Shown piece after piece: positions 1-5,200 of a DNA stretch of 7,584 bases. Under the pieces are notes generated by a model. It had not been told where the DNA came from, searched no databases, and saw nothing but the letters and a program-made list of their open reading frames with translations. The DNA is from CAYOEZ01 sp964402955. GTDB lineage: Bacteria > Chloroflexota > DTOL01 > DAOUCN01. The first letter of the stretch is position 1; each line of letters opens with the position of its first letter. The position numbers and the translations under genes were made by a program. The DNA lies in NCBI GenBank assembly GCA_964402955.1, contig CAYOEZ010000224.1:1-7584 (forward strand). Reading direction: 5' to 3'.

Positions 1-679
1 CCTGATCAAGCTGGGCAAACGGAGCGAGATCGACCCGGCCAAACTTGGATGAATCGATCAGTGCGACAACGTGGTTGGTGCTTTCGATCATCAAACGTTT
101 GAGTTCGGCTCGACGAATGTCGTTTTCAGTCAGTCCAACTTCGGGGGTGAAGCCAGTACAGGAGACAAACGCTTTGTTGATGTGTAGATCTGCCAGAAAC
201 CGCCCGCTCACCAGACCAGTGACAGATGTTCCGCTGGAATTGAGCATGCCGCCAAGCAGAATGACGGTGTTGGTGAGGTTCTGCGCCAGAGCACGCGCAA
301 CATCGAGACCATTGGTGACGACGGTCAGGCCGCGGCGGTCCTGCAGGAAACGGGCCAGGTGGTAGACCGTCGTGCTTGCATCGAGGAGGATGGAATCGCC
401 GTCTTCAACGAGATTGGCCGCCCAGCGGGCAATGCGGCTCTTGGATGCAACATTGACGCGGGCTGCTGCTGCAAACAGCGCGCCCTGGACAAGAGGCTCA
501 TTGGCCGACTCAGCGCCGCCGCGCACACGCGTTAGTTGCCCTGCTTTGGCCAGCGCATCGAGGTCATTACGGATCGTCCCCTGGGAAACGTCAAGCCGCT
601 GCGCCAACACAGGCACTCGGATGCCCGCTTCTTCGTGGACCAGAGCCAGGACACGCTGTCGCCGCTCAGCAATAGTCAC
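1..679 (-). CDS. DeoR-family transcriptional repressor, C-terminus cut by window edge
   Basis: DeoR-family regulators bind operator DNA with an N-terminal winged helix-turn-helix and release it when a phosphorylated sugar binds the C-terminal domain. The reading starts VTIAERRQRVLALVHEE; the HTH spans about residues 5-55, with recognition helix SQGTIRNDLDALAKAG (32-47) and the typical wing end RVRGGA. The sensor domain follows: DGDSILLDASTT (93-104), VTNGLDVARAL (121-131), LLGGML (141-146), and later GLTENDIRRAELKR and ALIDSSKFGR. 226 codons are present; the family is usually about 250-260 residues, so roughly 30 are missing. The GTG at 679 is the only plausible start, because an in-frame TAG lies eight codons upstream; a weak AGG precedes it. 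It diverges from a sugar isomerase-like gene and has its own promoter and repeated operator-like sites, so autoregulation and control of sugar catabolism are likely. The effector cannot be named from sequence. Confidence 0.95.
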   Translation of the reverse strand, partial: MTIAERRQRVLALVHEEAGIRVPVLAQRLDVSQGTIRNDLDALAKAGQLTRVRGGAESANEPLVQGALFAAAARVNVASKSRIARWAANLVEDGDSILLDASTTVYHLARFLQDRRGLTVVTNGLDVARALAQNLTNTVILLGGMLNSSGTSVTGLVSGRFLADLHINKAFVSCTGFTPEVGLTENDIRRAELKRLMIESTNHVVALIDSSKFGRVDLAPFAQLDQ

Positions 680-709
680 AGTTCCTGCCGCCTTTGGCCG
701 CTATGGTCT

Positions 710-786
710 TGTTGAACTTTAGAGGTAGTTTGTCGAACGATGATGAAAAGATTGTATCACACCTGTCGAACTTTGTCAATAGTTTG
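710..786 (+). repeat. Direct-repeat operator candidate (TGTYGAAC elements)
   Basis: Two copies of a 23-base element, TGTYGAACTTT then five variable bases then TAGTTTG, lie at 710-732 and 764-786. Outside the five variable bases they differ at only one position. A third core, TGTCGAAC, lies at 731-738. The three cores begin at 710, 731 and 764, steps of 21 and 33 bases, close to two and three helical turns, so all would face one side of the DNA. Their position over the promoter and leader of a DeoR-family gene makes them the best candidate binding sites for that protein. This assignment is inference; the repeats themselves are read directly. Confidence 0.65.
751..779 (-). promoter_or_regulatory. 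Sigma70-type promoter of the DeoR-family gene
   Basis: On the minus strand TTGACA (779 to 774, a perfect -35) is followed after exactly 17 bases by TACAAT (756 to 751, 5 of 6 to the -10 consensus). The predicted transcript start is near 744, giving a leader of about 65 bases before the GTG at 679. One copy of the TGTYGAAC element sits between the -35 and -10 boxes, and two lie around or downstream of the start, so a bound repressor would block this promoter. Confidence 0.8.
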
Positions 787-802
787 CGTTTCTTGAAAAA
801 GA

Positions 803-832
803 TTGACGCATCCTTGCATAATGTGCTAGAAT
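803..832 (+). promoter_or_regulatory. Sigma70-type promoter, extended -10, of the isomerase-like gene
   Basis: TTGACG (803-808) is followed after 18 bases by TAGAAT (827-832), which is preceded by TGC (824-826), an extended -10 element. The predicted start is near 839, leaving a leader of about 100 bases before the ATG at 941. It lies back to back with the leftward promoter, the two -35 boxes being 23 bases apart. The operator-like repeats end 16 bases upstream of this -35, so one repressor could act on both promoters. Confidence 0.75.
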
Positions 833-926
833 CCTTGTATGTGCCTGTTCAGAGTTGTCCCATCACACACAATCCCACAATAACGCCGTCTGCACTCTCT
901 GCCGCATGCGCCCTGCCACGATCCAC

Positions 927-932
927 GAAGGA
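927..932 (+). promoter_or_regulatory. Ribosome binding site deciding the isomerase start
   Basis: GAAGGA at 927-932 is eight bases from the ATG at 941 but overlaps the other candidate ATG at 932. The spacing therefore favours 941, giving MIRLGCCSFVLG, which also places the first beta strand of the TIM barrel right at the N-terminus as is usual for this family. Confidence 0.7.
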
Positions 933-940
933 TGGTCAAA

Positions 941-1812
941 ATGATTAGACTTGGCTGTTGCAGTTTTGTCCTGGGCAAGCTTCTTGAGGATAGTCTCCGC
1001 CTGGTGCATGACCTCGGATTCCGCCACGTGGATGTGTCGGCGCCCAGGATCGGCGCCGACGCTCAGATCGATCAGGAACAGGCTGTTCTGTACCCGGATC
1101 GCTGGGCAGAAACCACACGCGCCCTGCTGCTGCGCTACGAGTTGGCGCCTGCGGAGTTGTTTAACACCCGCATGTTTGTGGATGGGCAGCGCGTTGAGGT
1201 CAATGACCCCGACCGTGTGCTGCGCGCCGAAGCCTTGCGCCGTTTCGAGAGACTGTGCGCGTTTGCTGTCCAGTCTGGCTTTAGAAGCGTCATGGGGGTT
1301 CCAGGCATACATCAGGCGACGCTGGGGGCGCAGGGATCGTGGGATGTCGCAGTCGAAATGCTTCAGTCGATGCTGGCGATCGCCCGCGCACAGGGCATAC
1401 GTTTCAATGTGGAGCCCCACACCGGCTCGCTCCTGGAGACGCCCGGCGCTGCGCTGGAAATGGCGCCAGAGAGATCCATGGCCTCACCTATACGTTGGAC
1501 TACTCCCATTTCGCCTCGTTGGGCATGGCCGAGAGCCAGGTGACGCCGCTGCACGCCTATGCAGCCCATATGCACGCCCGCCAGGCCAGAAAGGGGCAGT
1601 TGTATGCCACCATGGCCGAAGGCACGATCGACTTTCGCTCCATCATCCGGACGCTACAGGAAGCCAACTGGGACGGGGTGATTGCGATGGAGTATCTTGC
1701 CGACCAGACAACGGGTGTGTATCTCAATAGCGCTGTCCAAAACGTGCTGCTCGCCTGCCAGATCGATGAGATACTGTCAGGCAGCACAGCGCGCCGGGCG
1801 ATGACATCGTAG
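941..1812 (+). pseudogene. Sugar phosphate isomerase/epimerase (xylose isomerase-like TIM barrel), frameshifted
   Basis: The family comprises metal-dependent TIM-barrel enzymes that interconvert keto- and aldo-sugars or epimerise them in the cytoplasm. The first frame reads well from 941 to about 1471 (HDLGFRHVDVSAPR, IRFNVEPHTGSLLETPGAALEMAPE), then runs into unrelated sequence and stops at 1543. The family sequence resumes in another frame from 1474 (IHGLTYTLDYSHF) and ends at the TAG at 1810-1812. The break is at AGAGAG (1468-1473): leaving out one AG joins the frames as MAPEIHGLTYTLDYSHF and gives 289 residues, a normal family length. In the joined protein the expected metal ligands are all present: E158 (VEPH), D186 (LDYSHF), H209 or H211 (AHMHARQ) and E250 (AMEYL). 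Either it is a recent pseudogene or a sequencing error at a dinucleotide tract. The substrate is unknown; the DeoR neighbour suggests a sugar or sugar phosphate. Confidence 0.88.
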
Positions 1813-1837
1813 CCTGTGAAACGCGATCATACTGCGC

Positions 1838-2095
1838 AGGCTGCCTATCGGCCCACTCCAGCAGATTCGTTTCGGTGAGGGGCTACGCCGGGTCTGTCGC
1901 CTGCTTCGCCGTCTCGTAGCAGCGCACGATGATGTCGTCGTTGTCTTCTGCCCGTTTGATCACGCTGAGCACGATGTTGTCGGGTTCCACCAGGCCAAAC
2001 GAGGCAGCCTGCGCCAGGACGCCGTCGTCGTGATAGGTTGCGATCAAAGCGACGGGGGGCTGGTTCGGCAGGTTCCAATGGCTGGCAGTCGCCCA
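1838..2095 (-). pseudogene. Relic of GH38 alpha-mannosidase C-terminus
   Basis: Read on the minus strand from about 2095, one frame gives LPNQPPVALIATYHD, then ASFGLVEPDNIVLSVIKR, then AEDNDDIIVRCYETAKQAT, and a TAG at 1885-1883. This matches the pattern near the end of GH38 alpha-mannosidases: a '(L)NQP' strand, then 'SF..VEPeNVVLs.vKrAEDgd..ivRlYE'. Beyond the stop the same frame continues TETNLLEWADRQP (about 1873-1835), resembling the following GH38 motif 'etNLLE'. The linker between the two parts seems a few residues short. GH38 proteins are roughly 800-1,050 residues, and neither the catalytic domain nor the final 'EIKTF' strand is found, so this is a non-functional remnant of under 90 codons. 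No start codon or ribosome site makes sense for it. The family assignment is from remembered motifs and is moderately sure. Confidence 0.68.
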
Positions 2096-2111
2096 TCTGT
2101 CATTTCTTAAC

Positions 2112-2133
2112 CTTCTGTAAGCACTTTTGTAAG
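2112..2133 (+). repeat. Short tandem 12-base repeat
   Basis: CTTCTGTAAG (2112-2121) is repeated with one change as CTTTTGTAAG (2124-2133), a 12-base period. It lies in the gap between the mannosidase relic and the RHS gene. The rest of that gap, 2096-2246, shows no convincing promoter. The repeat could be an operator pair or chance. Confidence 0.4.
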
Positions 2134-2246
2134 AGCGCTGTGGTACTCTCTCATGGAACCTTGGGGAATCCTTGTCTCTGGCGTCGTGGCTGCCTCATCT
2201 CTGTACCATCGTTGCTGTGCAGCCCTCTCATGTGCCGCTGGCCAGC

Positions 2247-5200
2247 ATGTATTGTGATTGGAGGTCTGAGATAAACAAGACAAAGGTTGTCCTGTGGCGT
2301 GCCCTCCATGTTGTTACCATCATCGCCCTTGTCCTCGCTCTGTTTCCCGTTCCTGCCGGCGCAATACAGCGCCCGGCTCCTGCCAAGCAAGCACACCCCT
2401 CCGGAGAGGATGCCGCAATCAAGACACTGCCGGAAGCGGCGGCAGACGCGCCAGTCCTGTTCGAAAGCACACCGCCAGCGGACGGCGAGAGCGCTCCCCC
2501 CGCGCCGCCTGCCCCCCCGCCGTCCAGCCCTATGGTTGGCCCTAACGGCGGGGTCGTGCGCTCTGCTGACGGTCGCGTCGTCCTCTCGTTTCCCCGCGGC
2601 GCGGTCGAGCGTACGGTGACCGTCGCGGTTACCCCGCAGACACGCGACGCGAAAACCCCCGCGCATCTGTTCCACGTCTTCACCGTGCAGGCGCTGGACG
2701 ATCTGGGCGCGGCCGTGACGCGTTTCGCCCAACCGGTTTTGGCGACCGTGATCTTCCGCTCGATCGACCTGGACGGCTTGCAGGGCAGCCCGGCCATCTT
2801 CTGGCTGAACGATAAGGGCGAATGGGTGGCGCTGGGCAGCCAGGTGGATTGGGGCCAGGGCATGGTGACTGTCTCCATTGACCACTTCAGCACGTTCGCT
2901 GCTGGCGTGACGACGTTGCTCAGCTATGGCGCGCAAGACCTGCGCACTGTGCACGGCTTCACCAGCGACGATTGGAGCGGCAATAGCAGTATCCATTACC
3001 CTCTTAACCTGCCACCTGGACCAGGCAAACTCGGCTTGAGCCTGAGCCTGGATTACTCCAGCGAGAACGTCAACGGCATTCGCGCTGGCGCTGAGTATGA
3101 CGGGGGCACAAACCTCGATCAGCAGCGGGCAAACGAATTCAACCGCCAGGCCAGTTCTGTGGGCTGGGGATGGAATCTGGGCGGTTTGGGCGCGATTGTC
3201 AACACGCTGCCGGCCGGCAGCAACAAGACGTATCTTAATGCGCCAGGGATGAGTGTCGAACTGACCAGCACACTCGGCAATGGCTGGCAGACTGATCCGC
3301 AGACGTTTGCCAGTGTCAGCCACGGCGCCGACAAGTTCAACAGCGACCCCTGGATTGTGCGCACAACGGATGGCATGACCTACACCTTCGGCAGCGCCTC
3401 CTGGGGCAACGGCATGGCCTGGAACATCAACGACAACGGCTGCTACCGCGTGCTGCGCGAGGCGTACCTGACCGAGGTGCGCGATGCCTACGCCAATCGG
3501 GCCGTCATCACCTATGCCAACGAGACGCGTAGCCTGGCCGTCTGCACCAGCGACGCCTACGTGCGTGCCGTGCGCCCGACGCGTATCGAGTACTTCGCCA
3601 AGGGAGAAGCCCTTTCCACAGTGCGCGTCGATTTCGGCTACAGCACCCGCAGCGACACGCACGTCGTCGGCTACAACAACGGCTACGCCGAAGTGTATTG
3701 GAGCGACTACCGGCTGACATCCATCACGGTCAAAGTGCGCAACGGCACGCTGGACAGCAACTTTGCCACGGCGCGCACCTATCAACTGAACCACGACTAT
3801 CTGCACAACGGCGACTCGACCGTCAGCATCATGACCCTGCTCTACATCCGCCAACTGGGCACAGCGGGCGCCCAACTGCCGGACTGGACGTTCACCTATC
3901 AGAAGTTCTATGGTTGGTTGAACTTCGTGCTGTTGCAGACGGCCAACAACGGCCAGGGCGGGAGCGTAGCCTACAGTTACGAGGATGTGGGCAACATCTG
4001 GGTGGAGGGCTGCGGAACGAATACGCGGCGCTGGCGCGTCAGCCAGCAGGACATCGGCGACGGCATGGGCAACACGCTGCGCACGGTGTTTGTCAGCCAG
4101 AATCCCTGGGCTGTCTCCGGCGCCGTTTTCCCACAATGCCCCAACTTCGAGTTCGCCGGTTACGGCAATGTGGAGCGCCAGGTGAAGGATGGCGCAAACA
4201 CGGTCTATCAAGCAACCAGCAACGCCTTCCACCAGCGCAATGGCAACAGCATTGACGCGCGCAAAGGCAAGGTCTACCAGGCCCAGACGAAGGATGGCGT
4301 TGGCGGCGCGGTCATCGCGCAAAGCGACACGACCTGGACGTCTGCCACGGAGCGGGAAACCACCTGGGTCTACAAGGCCGACGAAACCGCCTGGGCCGGC
4401 AACAGCAATACCGCGCACACCACCAGGTACTTCTACACCAGCGATCACCAGAACGGCGCACAGTTCGGCAACCTGACCCATGTGAAAGAATCGCTGGACA
4501 CCACCACAACCGTCGACCGCACGCAAGAGACCTGGTACTACCCCTACACGACGGCCGGGGCCAACTACATCGTGAATCGTCCGGCGCGGCAGATACTGCT
4601 CGATGGCGACGTGGGCGGCGTCTGCAAATCCGACATCCGCTATCTCTATGACGGCAACACGGGCTACAACCAGCTTCCGGTCAAGGGCGATGTCACGAAG
4701 ACGCGCCTGGCCACCGACACGTGTGGCGATGGTGCAGTCTTCAGCGACAGCCAGGCTGCCTACGACAGCTATGGCAACCAGACGAGCGTAACTGACCCCA
4801 AAGGCAACGTGACCACGACTGTCTACGACACGACGGGCGGTTGGACCAAGCTCTTTGCCCTGCCCACCAGTGTCACCCAGCCGCCGGTTGGGGGCGTCAC
4901 CTTCACCAGTATCTACGCATGGAACAAGACAATCGCCCAGGTGACACAGGTCACAGACCCCAACGCCGCCATCACCACTTATCAATACGACCAATGGGCG
5001 CGGCAGGTGAAGCTGTGGAAGCCAGGCGACAGCACGGCGGGCGCGGCCACGGCCGTCTTCACCTATACCAACTACGTCAACAGCACAGCTCCGTTCAGGG
5101 TGCAACAGGCGCAGTGCGATAGCCGCACCACCTGCTCGGCCACGTCGTACCTCGATAGCGTGACGTTCTACGACGGGGTAGGGCGCGTGATTCAGACACA

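Noticed and set aside
694..948. 84-codon open frame on the plus strand across the intergenic region
   Set aside because: It covers both promoters and the operator-like repeats, has no ribosome site and no family resemblance.
863..1420. 185-codon minus-strand frame opposite the isomerase gene
   Set aside because: It is antisense to a well-matched family protein and carries no recognisable motif of its own.
1811..1842. Inverted repeat AGCCTG / CAGGCT after the isomerase stop as a terminator
   Set aside because: The stem is six pairs with a 20-base loop and no T run follows it.
1845..2096. 83-codon minus-strand frame starting MGDCQPLEPAEP
   Set aside because: It is out of frame with the GH38-like similarity in the same stretch and is Arg-rich without any motif.
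2153..2257. 34-codon open frame (MEPWGILVSGVVAASS) ending just before the GGAGGT site, as a leader peptide coupled to the RHS gene
   Set aside because: No ribosome site precedes its ATG and there is no conservation evidence; the position could be chance.
2151..5105. Antisense open frame of 984 codons on the minus strand, and a 476-codon one at 5271-6701
   Set aside because: The translations are low-complexity Val/Ala/Arg-rich with no recognisable domain. They lie opposite a clear RHS protein whose codon third-position GC bias keeps stops out of the opposite strand.
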